Shown here piece by piece: positions 49,041 to 62,000 of a stretch of DNA of 64,000 nt (position 1 is its first letter; every line of letters begins with the position of its first letter). The DNA is from Poa pratensis. Lineage: Eukaryota > Streptophyta > Magnoliopsida > Poales > Poaceae. A model generated the notes under the pieces. That model worked only from the letters and a program-made list of their open reading frames with translations. It did not search any database and was not told the origin of the DNA. The stretch covers positions 16,744,225 to 16,808,224 of the forward strand of contig CAMZMU010000107.1 of the NCBI GenBank assembly GCA_947311845.1, written 5' to 3'. The translations under genes and the position numbers were made by a program.

Positions 49041-49052
49041 TCCCTACTAGTG

Positions 49053-50131
49053 TATGTCTTTGGTGGCAGACAGATGATGATATGAAGGTTGGATTAGTTT
49101 TGTAATTATGTGAAGTAAAACAAGAAATGTTTAACTTCATAGAAAATTGCAAAGTTCTTAAAAGTTAGTGGGAGCTAGTTCATGGTATTCAATTAATTTT
49201 GGAAACCATTAACAATACTTCATTTGATAGAATATGTGTATCATTGAGTTTTTTCAATGAAAAGAATAGAGCAAGAATTAGTATCATGACAAGATTTATC
49301 CTGATAATGATTTAATATCTTGCTGCAAGATTGCACAGAAAATGTTTTGAATGAAAATTCGAAACATGAGAGAAGTAGATTCTCATAAAGAATAAGGAAA
49401 TTTATATGCAAGAACCACGATAGTATATCGGTGGTGAGCATGATCAAATGATTCTTTCATTTTATCATCATGGGAATTTCCTGAATAATGCATTCTTGGA
49501 TTTGAATATCAAGTGATAAAGGTAATTGTAGACAAGTTGACTTTGTAATAAAAGTTCAGTTGACTCCAATTATATAGAGTATTCTCTAAATGGTGTTTTG
49601 AAGAGGTTGATCTTCAATAGAGAATAACTCGAAATGTAAGAGTTACATTGGACAAATATTTACGAGATAAGCATAAAAGATAAACCAAGGATAAAACATG
49701 ATCTTATGATTTTGTGAAATAGCAAGGGTTAGGATGCTTAATTAATTTTGAGCATAGATAAATGTTACGTACACTACAACAAATCGCAATAACAGTGGGA
49801 GTTTAAATACTTCTAAAGGGGCTTTCGGTTCATTGGATGAACTAGGTGTGGTTCTTTACGAAAGGGACAACTATGTTGTGAAAACAACATGACTGTTTCC
49901 TTAGTTAGAGTACAAGGTTTCAGCTTGAATAGCCCAGACTGCATGTGATTGTATGATCAAGTAGATTATGATAGAAAAGAGTTTTCTGCATAATGTATAA
50001 AGTTCACACAGCCCCGAAAGGGTCTGATGACAAATGTCTACCACAGGAAAGGAAGCATGAGAAACCATCTGTTTCACCCAGATGTTGAGTCTTGTGCAAA
50101 TAGTAAATTGCCTATTGTGCAAGTGGGAGAC
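49053..50131 (+). mobile_element. Decayed internal region of the Copia, right part
   Basis: This is the continuation of the Copia interior after the CACTA, starting with the second TAT of its target duplication. There is no ORF with a known domain. It ends in the polypurine tract AAGTGGGAGACTGC directly before the 3' LTR. Confidence 0.7.
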
Positions 50132-51302
50132 TGCTGGATGTATGCCCAAAAGGCAATAAAGTTTAACATCTGATTCATAATTATGCTTCATGATTCTATC
50201 CTATAACTGCGGTGACTCCTGAATATGTGATTCAGAGAAAAACTCACTCACACATGTAGAGACATGAACAGAATAAAGTATACCCTAGTCTTGCCTTTTA
50301 GACTAATTCGTTGATTGCTAGAGAACATGTTTTCCTGGTCTGGGACATTGTTTATGTCAGCATCAATGAGTGGCATATTGTTGGTGGAAACAATATGGCT
50401 GGGTAGACCCAAATCGTTGATATGCTAAGAAGACTCCAAAGTGTCTTTTGTCCTTAGTGCAATATCGCAGATGGTTATTATATGACATGTCCTTAGACCA
50501 TGAGGTTATTAGGGTTGTGTATATTGGAAGAGTTACTTTGGTATTGTCAACCATCACAGCCGTAATTGGGTGATCATAACGGCAGTCACTGGGTGATTCC
50601 GAAGGTGTGCATATATCCTAATGTTCCAAGATGGGAAATTACTCCTCTGTCAAAGGAGAGATACTTCTAGGGCCCACTCGGTATGTATGATGTCCAATAT
50701 GTTCTGCAGACAATGCATGATGAAGTTACATCATGTGGGATATCGGATTACGGGAACGAGAAAAGGAGACTTACTGGTAACGAGATAGACGAAGATATAG
50801 TGAATCAGGGATTGATTCATGGAAATATCAGGAATACTTTATCTCAGGTAAGTTCAGTATCGTGAGTAATGGGAATGACGAATTAATAATCAACAGGTTC
50901 AACAAAGTGTTATTCGCATAACGGTAGCAGTTATTCAGGTAGCCCATGTACCTGACCCTGGCCAGTGATTAGGTGGAAACATCTAATTATAGCTACACGT
51001 TATCGAACCTGTAGGGTAACACACTTAAGTCAGTTCTAGTTTGTTGTGTATATGGTTGGTCTGGATACCGAGAGAGCATCACCAAAATTGTTTCTGTGTG
51101 GTAGATAATATCTTTATCAGAGAGATTGGATTATGCAGACACTAGGTGTCTCGGAGTAATCAAAATAGTTTCTATCACTAGTCAGATTTATTCCGAGGGT
51201 TATATAAGAGGGAAATATTTATCCGGAGTATTTTGTCTGCGGACACTGGGTGTCCTGGATCATCTAAAAGTGTTTTATATGATAAGTAATTAATTCGGGG
51301 AA

Positions 51303-51973
51303 TCTATACTTCTTATAAAGCAAAACCCCACTAAGTGCAATTAATATTTTTCTATCTCAACATGCAAGCTATCCACGTCACTTGCTCTTTTAGCCAATCA
51401 ATTGTCCATGTCATCCCACTAACATCCATTAATTGTTTTCTATCTCTACATGCAAGAATCCACATCATCTTTTTTTAGCCCATCAAATTGTTCACAGAAT
51501 GTTTTTTTAAGTTCATATAATAAGATCACACCATGCTGCTATGTACTTACACAAGTAAATCATGTGCAAGTAGAACACCGAAATTAGTTTCGCCCGTGAA
51601 CTTTTTTTCAATTATTTTCAATGATGAAAATCATATAGCTGTTATTCAAAATTATGGGCTCTTTTATATGTATTCACTCAAAAAGTTTCTAGAAATATTA
51701 TGAGGCAATGTGTATGTCATCTTCATGCAAGCCATCCACAACATCTGTTTCTTCAACCGGTTGATATAATCTTATCTATATCAATCAAATATACTCCTAA
51801 AGCATACCAATGTTTAAATTATAAACCACACATTCATTCGATGTCTAATTTTTTAGCCCGTTGACTATCATGATTAACTAAATCTTGCATATTCTTTAGT
51901 CAACTTCAAGTTTCATGTGTTTTATTAAATTTCTTAAGAGATACCCGCTGCAACGCCCGGGGTGTCCTTCTAG
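51303..51973 (+). mobile_element. Non-autonomous Helitron, exact ends
   Basis: It starts TCTATACTTCTTATAAAG and ends CCTTCTAG. Removing it restores GGGGAA-TATTCTATAAAAGG, which matches the uninterrupted 5' LTR (GGGAATATTCTGTAAAAGG). A hairpin (ACCCG...CGGGG, about 51943-51962) lies just before the CTAG end. It is 671 bp long, with no Rep/helicase. Confidence 0.92.
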
Positions 51974-52251
51974 TATTCTATAAAAGGAAATATTCAAATA
52001 AGAATTAATTAGACAAAATATTAATTAATTAAATATTATTTTATTTAATTAATTAATAATTATTGGAAAATATTAAATAAAAATAAAGGAGCCCACCTTG
52101 GGGCTGCCTAGTGGGCCCTAGTGGCCCACCAAGGCAGCCACACCACCAAGTGGAGGTGGTGGGCCAAACCGTATAAAGGGGGAAAGTTTCCCCCTTGGCT
52201 AAACCCTAATGGGCCTAGGGCCCGTGGGGGGAGGCGGTTTGGGAGGAGGAG

Positions 52252-53846
52252 TGATGACGTGAAACACACGTTCGTTGGGAGACCCCAAGAGGAAGGTATG
52301 AAGCAGTGCAGCAGCAAGTTTCCCTCAGTATGAAACCAAGGTTAATGAACCAGTAGGAGCAGAAGCACTTCAGAAGGTTGTCAACGGCGCTAGAAAATAT
52401 GGTGTTGAAGGGGATTCTGACTGTTGACGTGGAACCTGCACACAACACAATCAAACTACTTTGTCCCAACGAAACAGGAAGGTTGTCAATCTCCCCGGCT
52501 TGCTGAAAACAAAGGGTTAAACATATGGTGTGGAAAACAATGTTTAATTGCAGAAAGTAAAAGAGAACAATGATTGCAGTTGGTGGTTTTATCAGTGTAA
52601 AGGAATGGACCGGGGTCCACAGTTCACTAGTGGTGTCTCTCCATAAAGATAAATAATATGTTGGGTAAACAAATTACAGCTGGGCAATTGACAAATATTG
52701 AGCGCATGACAATGCATATATATGACACGATGACTACTATGATATTCATTTGGGCATTACGACAAGATACATAAACCGTTATCCAACTGCATCTATGACT
52801 AATAATCCACCTTCAGGTTGACATCCGTGTTCCCTGTTGGTATTAAGTTGCAAGCAATGGATAATTGCATTAAGTAAAGTGCGTAATGTAAATAAGTACA
52901 TATGACCGTAGACATAGCATTGTTGTGTTATCCCTAGTGGCCACAGCACATCCACAATCTTAGACGTTGATGTCACTCGCCCAGATTACTGGAGGCATGA
53001 ACCCACTATCTAGCATAAATACTAACTCTTGGAGTTACAAGCATCTACTTGGCCAAATCATCTACTAGTAACGGAAAGCATGCAAGATCATAAATAACAT
53101 ATAAACATAGATTGATAATCAACTTGATCATAGTATTCAATATTCATCGGATCCCAGCAAACACAACATATAACATTACAATAAGATGATCTTGATCATG
53201 TTAGGCAGCTCACAAGATCTAAACATGATAGCACAAAGTGGAGAGACAACCATCTAGCTACTGCTATGGACCCGTAGTCCAAGGATGAACTACTCACGCA
53301 TCACTCCGGAGGCAGGCATGGTGATGTAGAGCCCTCCGGTGATGATTCCCCTCTCCGGCAGGGTGCCGGGAAGAGGTTCTGGACCCTCCTGAACTAGGGT
53401 TGACGACGGTGGCGCCTCTGGAACTTTTCGTGGATAATGGCTCGGGTGTTTATGGTTTTCGCGTCGGGGGAATAAATAGGCAAAGGGCGGCAGCTGAGGG
53501 CACCCAGGGGGCCCACACAACCCTAGGGCGCGGCCCCACCCTTGGCCGCGCAGAGGGTGCGTGTGGGGGCTCCCTGGCCCTCCTCCGTCTCTCCTTTGGA
53601 CTCCGTGTACGTGTCGGTGAAATAGGACCTTCAGATGACTTTTCGTCCAATTCCGAGAATATTTCCAGAACAGCTTTTCTGAAATACAAAAACAGCAGAA
53701 AACAGGAACTGACACTGTGGAATCTTGTTAATAGGTTAGTCCCAGAAAATGTATAAAAATGATATGAAGTGTATGTAAAACATGTAACAATTGGCATAAT
53801 ATGAACATGGAACATCAAAAATTATAGATACGTTTAAGACGTATCA
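52252..53846 (-). repeat. 3' LTR of the non-autonomous Gypsy element
   Basis: 1595 bp, left copy on the + strand. It begins TGATGACGTGAAACAC and ends AAGACGTATCA. ORFs inside are shadows. The adjoining interior AAGCATCCCCAAGCTTAG (reversed) is the polypurine-type tract. Confidence 0.92.
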
Positions 53847-56464
53847 AGCATCCCCAAGCTTAGTTCCTGCTCGTCCTCGAGTAGGTAAACGATAAAACAA
53901 AATAATTTTTGAGGTGACATGCTACCATCATAATCTTGATCATATAGTATTGTAAGGCACATGTAAATGAATGAAGTGATCCAAGTCAATGGTCTATAGT
54001 TTGCTACCAAATAGATAATGAGTAAACAACTGAATCATACAAGCTAAACTTTTCATGAATAGTACTTTGGAGACATTGTATCCACAGGTTTACATTAGAG
54101 TTAACTCATAAAGCAATAGATTCTAGTAAAAGGTATTTAACCAACACAAAGGAAGATTTAAGCTTCAGCATTTGTTCAACTTTCAACATATTTATCTCAT
54201 GGATATTGTCAACACAAAGCAATATAATAAGTTCAATATCTAGCATATAACAATTGTTGTACCAAAGTTGACACTAGTGTTTGCTTGTGGAAGATAGAAG
54301 AAGTAGGAAAACTGACTCAACATAAAAGTAAAAGAAAGGCCCTTCGCAGAGGGAAGCAGGGATTAAATCATGTGCTAGAGCTTTTTAAGTTTTTGAAATC
54401 ATATAGAGAGTAAAAATATAACTTTTGAGAGGTGTATGTTAATTGTCAACGAATCAGAAAATGGAAAGTACAATATGACCCCTGCCAACCAGACTTTTAA
54501 GAGCGGCTCCCATGAAGGACGTTATTTCTACCAGCAAGGCAGATCATCCCTCTTTCTCTTTTGTTTACACATGCAGATATTTCACTGGTTGTCATTGCTT
54601 GACTGATAAATCAGGGCAAAAATGTGAAGAGAATTAAGCGGTTAAAGTTATAATTAATTGGGACTGGGCACCCCGTTGCCAGCTCTTTTTGCAAAATTAA
54701 TGGATAAGTGGATGTATATGCCGCTAGTCCGGTGGTAAAGTCTGTTTGACAGGTGACATAAAGACATCCACCCCGTCCTCATGAGCTTGGTAAACATTGA
54801 CACAAAAAGGAGTAATAAAAGTTTTGAATAGTTTAAAGGTAGCACATGAAAAATTTACTTGGAGTGGCAAGGAAATACCACATATAGGTAGTTATGGTGG
54901 ATAGAAATGGCATGGATTTTGGCTCAAGGATTTGGATGCACGAGAAGCATTCCCTCTCAGTACAGAGTTTAGGCTAGCAAGGTTATTTAAGCAAACAAGA
55001 ATATCAACCGGTACACCAAGTTTTATATGACCAACATATTGCAAATATTATAAGACTTCACATCGTCTTCCTTGTTAACCAAAACCTTTTACTAGAAAAT
55101 ATCTAGACCTTAGAATTACCACCCATGCAAACCACATTTCACAAGCTTTACGGTATTTCTCCACTAATGGGTTTAAACTTACATGATGCAACAGTTTAAA
55201 CATGACCTACTTGTTAACTCAAAACAATTGACAAGTATCAAATTATTCAAGTTGTGATCTACAAGAGTATGTAAGTCTTTTCCATTATGCCATTTACCAC
55301 ATGCAACATTTTCTGTTCCAACCAAACACCAATCAACTTATTTCAATAACTCTCCAAACAAGTATAAGTGAAGCAAGAGAGTACTTTCTTTAAAAGAAAT
55401 AATAGCTCTGACAAGAGATACATGAAAACAAGAGCTAAAAGCTGAACAACGCTAGACAAGAATACTCAACAAGTATAAGTGAAGAATAGGAGTATTCAAA
55501 TGAAAAAGCGGAGCGTGTCTCTCTCCCAATCAAGAATGCTAGGATCCAATCAAGTTGATCACAAAATAAATACTAAAATAAAAGCACACAGACGCTCCAA
55601 GAACAGCACATATGATGTGAAAGAATTAAAATATAGTTTCACTAGAGATGACCTGATAATTTTGACGATGAAGAAGGGGATGCCTTGGGCATCCCCAAGC
55701 TTAGACGCTTGAGTCTTCTTGAAATATGCCGGGGAGATCCATGGAGCCTCCCCAAGCTTAAGCTCTTCACTCTTCTCTATCCTATTATATCACTCTTCCC
55801 TCTTGACCCTTGAAAACTTCCGCCACACCAAACTCAAAGTAAATCTCATTAGAGGGTTAGTGCACAATCAAAAACTCACATGTTCTGTAAAGACGCAATA
55901 TGACCGTTACTTTAATATTAGCTACTGCCACTGATGTTATGTGAAGCTCTTCCACCCAAAAAAGAATTCCACCCAACACTAGTAAAAGAGAGAATGCAAA
56001 ATAAAAGGCATAATCTGTCTAAAACAGAACAGTCCGCAAAGACGAATTTTTTCGAGGCACTTATGTTGCTCAGATCGAAAAACTTTGAACTAACGAAAGA
56101 TGTGTACATACATCAGGATTACGCACAAAAATGTGCAGATTAAAATCACATTCTATGAATTTATAATTTTCGTACAGTGAACATCAAAAATCTGTTTCTG
56201 CGCAGCAATCAAAATCTAGCATCATCTTATCATTAAAGACTCTTCTTGGCACAACAATGCGATAAAGTAAAGATACAAAAGAATTGCTACAGAAGTAAAC
56301 AAGACCTTGACTCAAATAAAGAAAAATTGCAGAAATAAAATAATGGGTTGCCTCCCATAAGCGCTTTTCTTTAACGCCTTTTACCTAGGCACAAAGCATG
56401 CATCAAGTATTACCAAGTGTAGAAAGGTCTAATTCATCAAAAGCTTCATCAAGAACACAGCTTG
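53847..56464 (-). mobile_element. Non-coding interior of the Gypsy element
   Basis: AT-rich, with no ORF showing a known retroelement domain. A short perfect palindrome GGGATGCCTTGGGCATCCC (55678-55696) is followed by CCAAGCTTAG, echoing the polypurine end at 53847. Otherwise I see nothing. Confidence 0.7.
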
Positions 56465-57144
56465 TCATAATAGGATTTTTAGGTTTGTGTAATTCTTGGG
56501 AAGAAAATCTAAGTAAACCATTGTGCGATTCACCCTCAAGTTCACTAAACACTTTATCAGTTTTAAACACATTTGTGGGCTTCGGTTTAGACATTTTTGG
56601 CACATACATAAATTTTTGCTCTTTCCCCACAAAAGCTTTTGCTTTTTAGTCTTAATAGAAGTAAAAGTATAACTTAATGTATCAATAGCCTCCTCCAATT
56701 CACCAATCCTAAGATTTTGATTATCATGAACAGTACTAGCTTCTAGAACAGCAATTCTTTTATTAATGTTTGACAGTGATTCATCAACTTTGCTAGCACT
56801 ACCAATCAAATTTGGCAAATTTTTCTCCATAGACTCCAACTTTTTATGACGTCCCCCAAGGTAATCTCATTCTTAATATTATTAGTAGGTGGTATTCCTA
56901 CCAAACTTTCAATTATATTGCAAGCTTCCAACGCAGGAGTACCTAGAAAGTTACCTCCTGCAAGAGTGTCTAGAACATACCTATACCAGCTAGTGATACC
57001 AACATAAAAATTCCTAAGAAGGATCATGGTAGAATATTTTTTAGTACATCTATGATGAGCATCACTGATTCTATACCAAGCATCTTTCAAACTTTCCCCA
57101 CCTTGTTGCCTAAAGGAACGAACCTCAATTTCAGGGGCACTCAT
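56465..57144 (-). pseudogene. Gypsy gag fragment, frameshifted
   Basis: The minus-strand reading from 57144 (MSAPEIEVRSFRQQGGESL) shows the retrotransposon Gag pattern FRQQGGESLKDAWYR ... LLRNFYVG ... ALEACNIIE. Near 56840 a one-base frameshift leads into a second frame (56839-56465) with a helical segment (NLPNLIGSASKVDESLSN). The zinc knuckle and pol are absent. It is probably non-functional. Confidence 0.85.
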
Positions 57145-57318
57145 TTTAGCAAGATTAAAACAAGACAGAAAATAACAACTCGAAAATAAAAATTAACTAA
57201 TTTTTTTATGTTTTTGATAATTTAAAGCAAACAAGATAAAATAAAAATAACTAAGCAAGACAAAAACAAAGTAAAGCGATTGGAAGCGTGAGACTCCCCT
57301 TGCAGAAGTCTTCTTACT

Positions 57319-57335
57319 CCCCGGCAATGGCGCCA
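57319..57335 (-). other. Primer-binding site, tRNA-Asp type
   Basis: The minus strand reads TGGCGCCATTGCCGGGG, 11 bases inside the 5' LTR. This matches the common grass Gypsy PBS TGGCGCCGTTGCCGGGG (tRNA-Asp 3' end) with one change. Confidence 0.85.
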
Positions 57336-57346
57336 GAAAATATGCT

Positions 57347-58942
57347 TGATGACGTGAAACACACGTTCGTTGTGAGACCCCAAGAGGAAGGTATGAAGCA
57401 GTGCAGCAGCAAGTTTCCCTCAGTATGAAACCAAGGTTATCGAACCAGTAGGAGCAGAAGCACTTCAGAAGGTTGTCAACGACGCCAGAAAATATGGTGT
57501 TGAAGGGGATTCTGACTGTTGACGTGGAACCTGCACACAACACAATCAAACTATTTTGTCCCAACGAAACAGGAAGGTTGTCAATCTCCCCGGCTTGCTG
57601 AAAACAAAGGGTTAAACGTATGGTGTGGAAAACAGTGTTTAATTGCAGAAAGTAAAAGAGAACAATGATTGCAGTTGGTGGTTTTATCAGTGTAAAGGAA
57701 TGGACCGGGGTCCACAGTTCACTAGTGGTGTCTCTCCATAAAGATAAATAATATGTTGGGTAAACAAATTACAGCTGGGCAATTGACAAATATTGAGCGC
57801 ATGACAATGCATATATATGACAAGATGACTACTATGATATTCATTTGGGCATTACGACAAGATACATAGACCGTTATCCAACTGCATCTATGACTAATAA
57901 TCCACCGTCAGGTTGACATCCGTGTTCCCCGTTGGTATTAAGTTGCAAGCAACGAATAATTGCATTAAGTAAAGTGCGTAATGTCAACAAGTACATATGA
58001 CCGTAGACATAGCATTGTTGTGTTATCCCTAGTGGCCACAGCACATCCACAATCTTAGACGTTGCTGTCACTCGCCCAAATTACTGGAGGCATGAACCCA
58101 CTATCTAGCATAAATACTAACTCTTGGAGTTACAAGCATCTACTTGGCCAAAGCATCTACTAGTAACGGAAAGCATGCAAGATCATAAATAACATATAAA
58201 GATAGATTGATAATCAACTTGATCATAGTATTCAATATTCATCGGATCCCAGCAAACACAACATATAGCATTACAATAAGATGATCTTGATCATGTTAGG
58301 CAGCTCACAAGATCTAAACATGATAGCACAAAGTGGAGAGACAACCATCTAGCTACTGCTATGGACCCGTAGTCCAAGGATGAACTACTCACGCATCACT
58401 CCGGAGGCAGGCATGGTGATGTAGAGCCCTCCGGTGATGATTCCCCTCTCTGGCAGGGTGCCGGGAAGAGGTTCTGGACCCTCCCGAACTAGGGTTGACG
58501 ACGGCGGCGCCTCTGGAACTTTTCGTGGATAATGGCTCGGGTGTTTAGGGTTTTCGCGTCGGGGGAATAAATAGGCGAAAGGGCGGCGGCTAAGGGCACC
58601 CAGGGGGCCCACACAACCCTAGGGCGTGACCCCACCCTTGGCTGCACCGAGGGTGCGTGTGGGGGCTCCTTGGCCCTCCTCCGTCTCTCCTTTGGACTCC
58701 GTGTACATGTCGGTGAAATAGGACCTTCAGATGACTTTTCGTCCAATTCCGAGAATATTTCTAGAACAACTTTTCTGAAATACAAAAACAGCAGAAAACA
58801 GGAACTGGCACAGTGGCATCTTGTTAATAGGTTAGTCACAGAAAATGTATAAAAATGATATGAAGTGTATGTAAAACATGTAACAATTGGAATAATATCA
58901 ACATGGAACATAAAAAATTATAGATACGTTTAAGACATATCA
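57347..58942 (-). repeat. 5' LTR of the non-autonomous Gypsy element
   Basis: 1596 bp, right copy. It aligns with 52252-53846 throughout, with scattered substitutions. The end reads AAGACATATCA instead of AAGACGTATCA. Confidence 0.92.
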
Positions 58943-59049
58943 AGGAGTTGGAGGAGAAGGACTCCTCCTCCTCCCTAGGGCCGGCGCACCACTTGGGGAG
59001 GTTTTGCCTCCTCCCCCAAGTCTCCCTACCCCTTGGCCTCCTATATAAA

Positions 59050-62000
59050 TGTAACAGCCACACTTTTGGTACTGTAAAATTTGAACCAAATTTTCACTTT
59101 TCTGTTCATGCATGCATCATGACATCATTGGTTTAAGTTCTCAAGTTAAAACCAAGTGATGAAAACAAATTAAAACAAATGGAAACAAGGGCACCAATTA
59201 AATTCACTCCTTGCAATTCCAAATGTGCTTGTTTCTGGCAAACACAAATACAAATGCTAATCCATATTTGTCAAGGAAGTTCCAAGAGTTCCAAAATGAA
59301 TACTTGCACTTGCTTTAATTTATAAAGTAATTCCAAATTGAAATTAACCAAAAATGCCATAATACAACCTCATGAACAAATGTTGTTCAAAACATTTTAT
59401 TTGGCAAAACCAATTTTTTTGGTGCTTCTACATGTTGATGGGAGGCTACCTGATTTTTCTCAAATTTTTATAAATTGTTTAAGTGCCTCAATTAATTCAA
59501 ATACAGTACTGTTTATTCTAAAACAGAGCTGAAAAGGACCTTTTGGTAAATAGAAAAATGCAGCCAGGGGGGTTTTCAGAAAAATGTCATCTTCTTCGTG
59601 CTGTAGCGACCGAGCCATGGCTCGCGTCGCACCAGCTCGCCGCCGAGCCCTCCCCTGCCCGTCGCGGACCTCTGCGAGGAGGATAAGGTCGCCACCGAGG
59701 CGTGCACCCTCTCTCCCCGATATTTTCTCGCTTCCTCCCTCTCTCTCTCTGTTCTCGCCGAAGCCGAACCCTAGCCATGGCGGCCGTGCTCGCCGCCGGC
59801 GATTGAGAGCACTCAGAGCAGATCGAAGCACACCACCGCCTTCGCCGCGTCTCCCTCTCCCTCCCCGTGCAAGGAATCGAGAAGGGAAGCCCGGGATCGC
59901 CGCCGCATTGCCGTCTTCTTCCTCTCCGGCTGCCACCTGTCGAGGAAGCTCCCCATCGCCACCGCCCACCTCCGTCCAATCCACGCCTACCCACGCTTCG
60001 AGGGTGAGCTTGCGCTTCTCCTGGACATCCCCTTGCATCCTAGCTCGCCGTAACTCGTCGTTTCGTCGTTAGGCCGTAGACCGCCGCCGCCGTAGTTCGT
60101 CGCCGGAGCAGTTCCCGGCGACCATTTGGTCCATAGCGATGCCGCTCGCCTCCCCGTAGCTCGACGAACCCGATGCGCTCGCACCCGAGCACACACGCGA
60201 GCCAGAACAACGGATCCGTGCGCGCCGGCGCCGCGGTCACCGCGCGCGCGTCGCGGTCCTGGCATCGACGCGGTCAAGCGCCGTGGACCGCCGCGTTGAC
60301 GTGGACGCCACCGTGGCGCTGGGCCCCACCTGTCAGTGGCACGGGCTAGCACAGCCCGTGTGCAAAACGTTTCGGTAGATTTTTCCTGGGATTTAAAAGA
60401 AAAAGCAGATTCAAATAGAATTTTGTAAATTCAATATCTTTTGGAATACTTGTCCAAAAACTGCAAATAAGATATCAAATTGTTCAGAAAAATAAATGGA
60501 GTCTATTGGTATAACTCACACATCCCACTAAATTAATTTAGTTAATGTTTTATTAAATTGAAGAAAAGGGCAGAAAAGAAATAATTCTTGGAAAATCCAT
60601 ATCTTTTTATTGTAGATCACAAAAATGCAAACTTGGTCTCTAAATGACCAGGGGAAGAAACCTTACATTTTTCATGTCAATTTCATGTTGAAGTAAATAC
60701 TGGAAATAATTGTTTCTTGACTTTTTGTAAAATGGCAGAAATGAAAATGGTGCTATAAAAATCCATAAATATATAAAAATGGGTCCAAAAATTATGCGGG
60801 ATATACCAAAATGTTCAACAACAAAAGTACTTCAAGTTTTACTTCATTTTCAAGCATGGATAAATAGTTTTAGTGTTGTTTGAAATAATTTACTAAAATG
60901 GCAGCACTAAACCAAATATTGAAAATGCAATAACTTTTTATTGGTTAATCAGAAAAATGTGTTTAAAATATCCAAATGCTCACAAAATTATGAGTTATCC
61001 AGTACCATAAATAGCATCCATTTTTGGACAACATTTCAGTACTGTACATTTTCGAAATTGGCTAATTCCATTAAGTTTAACTATGGGGATTAATCCAAAT
61101 AAGGCAATAAATATATTTGGGACCCCATTTAACTTGTTGGTCATGTGTAATACTTCTATGGTGCATCTAAAATGTCATATCATCATGTGCTTGTGCATTG
61201 CACTTGTTTTATATGGTGTGGTATTTGATTGTGCTTTCCGGTGTTCTTATACATCGATAGATTCAGGAGTCGGGGTTTCTCCACAATACCCTGACGACCC
61301 GTATTACCAGCCTGCTGAACAAGGCAAGCGTAATCCCCCCTCTGAGCATGTCTCCTCCTATGTTTTCCGCAAATATTTTCTCCACTATATTATTGCATGC
61401 GGTTCCAAATGTCAATTTGGTTGGATTAGAGTATCCTATAGTTGCATTATGTTTCCGATGCCATACCTGTTCCCTCCTAATATCCATAGGATTACTTTGT
61501 TGGCCTGAGTTAATTAACTATGTACTGTATATGCTTAGCCATGCTTAGTTAAATGCTTAGTTGTCCGGTGGATATTTCGTTGTTGGAATTGTTGACGGAA
61601 TGTCCGGATGATGGTGGAGAAATGTGGATACTGATAATAAACATGCTTAAAGGTGGGGATGAGAGGCCACATGGAATGTGGTGGGTTGTCTCGTTCTCGC
61701 CGCCTAGGTGCGAGTTCTCTACCTCTTGAACCAAGAATGAGCGCGCTTCCATTCGGTGGGGTATATGGAGCCCTCGTCGACCAACTAACTTGGGCGGGAC
61801 TAGCCAGGGTCCTCTAGTTTGAGCTTCCTTTTGCGCGTGCGTGAAGACGGTGGTCAAGACTGAGATGAGGATGGTGGTGTTAGGAAAATGAGTGGCCACG
61901 GGGCAGGGTGTTGTGATCCGCTGCTCCGTCCTCACTGATGATCCTGGGTTAGTCTTTAACAAGGTAAAGGTTGTAACCGTTCCCACTCAGCCGGCTTTCC

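Larger units (their letters stand above)
42222..49052 (-). mobile_element. CACTA (En/Spm) transposon, 6.8 kb
   Basis: The ends CACTAGTAGGGAAGTGCC and its inverse GGCACTTCCCTACTAGTG are perfect terminal inverted repeats. An exact 3-bp duplication TAT flanks them (42219-42221 and 49053-49055). Both ends carry many TGTGGCGCA subterminal repeats. One spliced gene occupies the minus strand (46740 to 42795). No TNP2-type transposase with the DDE domain was found, so the copy is probably non-autonomous. It is inserted in the Copia interior. Confidence 0.95.
52252..58942 (-). mobile_element. Non-autonomous Gypsy (Athila-like) LTR retrotransposon
   Basis: Complete element in reverse orientation. LTRs at 52252-53846 and 57347-58942 have TG...CA ends and differ by only a few percent by eye. 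An exact 5-bp duplication AGGAG flanks it (52247-52251 and 58943-58947). The primer-binding site lies at 57319-57335. Only a gag fragment is present. No protease, reverse transcriptase or integrase was found in the 3.5-kb interior, so it must have relied on a helper. It is inserted in the Copia 3' LTR. Confidence 0.93.
37162..59049 (+). mobile_element. Decayed BARE/Angela-like Copia element hosting nested insertions
   Basis: The 5' LTR (37162-38486) is followed by the usual TGGTATCAGAGC primer-binding site. The matching 3' LTR begins at 50132 after the polypurine tract AAGTGGGAGACTGC. LTR text (TGGATGTATGCCCAAAA, the GGGAGACTG polypurine motif) resembles the BARE/Angela group. The internal region has no long ORF and no recognisable pol. 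Inserted elements are a CACTA at 42222-49052, a Helitron at 51303-51973, and Gypsy elements at 52252-58942 and from 59050 onward. The last 500 bp or so of the 3' LTR should lie beyond the window. Confidence 0.85.
50132..59049 (+). repeat. 3' LTR of the Copia, split by a Helitron and two Gypsy elements
   Basis: LTR pieces are 50132-51302, 51974-52251 and 58943-59049. They align in order to the 5' LTR. The 3' copy keeps about 705 bp that the 5' copy has lost. It stops at TATATAAA (59042-59049), where the next LTR begins. The remaining 500 bp or so are expected on the far side of that element, beyond the window. Confidence 0.85.

Noticed and set aside
59584..60352. Overlapping ORFs of up to 192 residues in the GC-rich island
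   Set aside because: They lie inside an LTR, on both strands, with compositional bias and no family motif.
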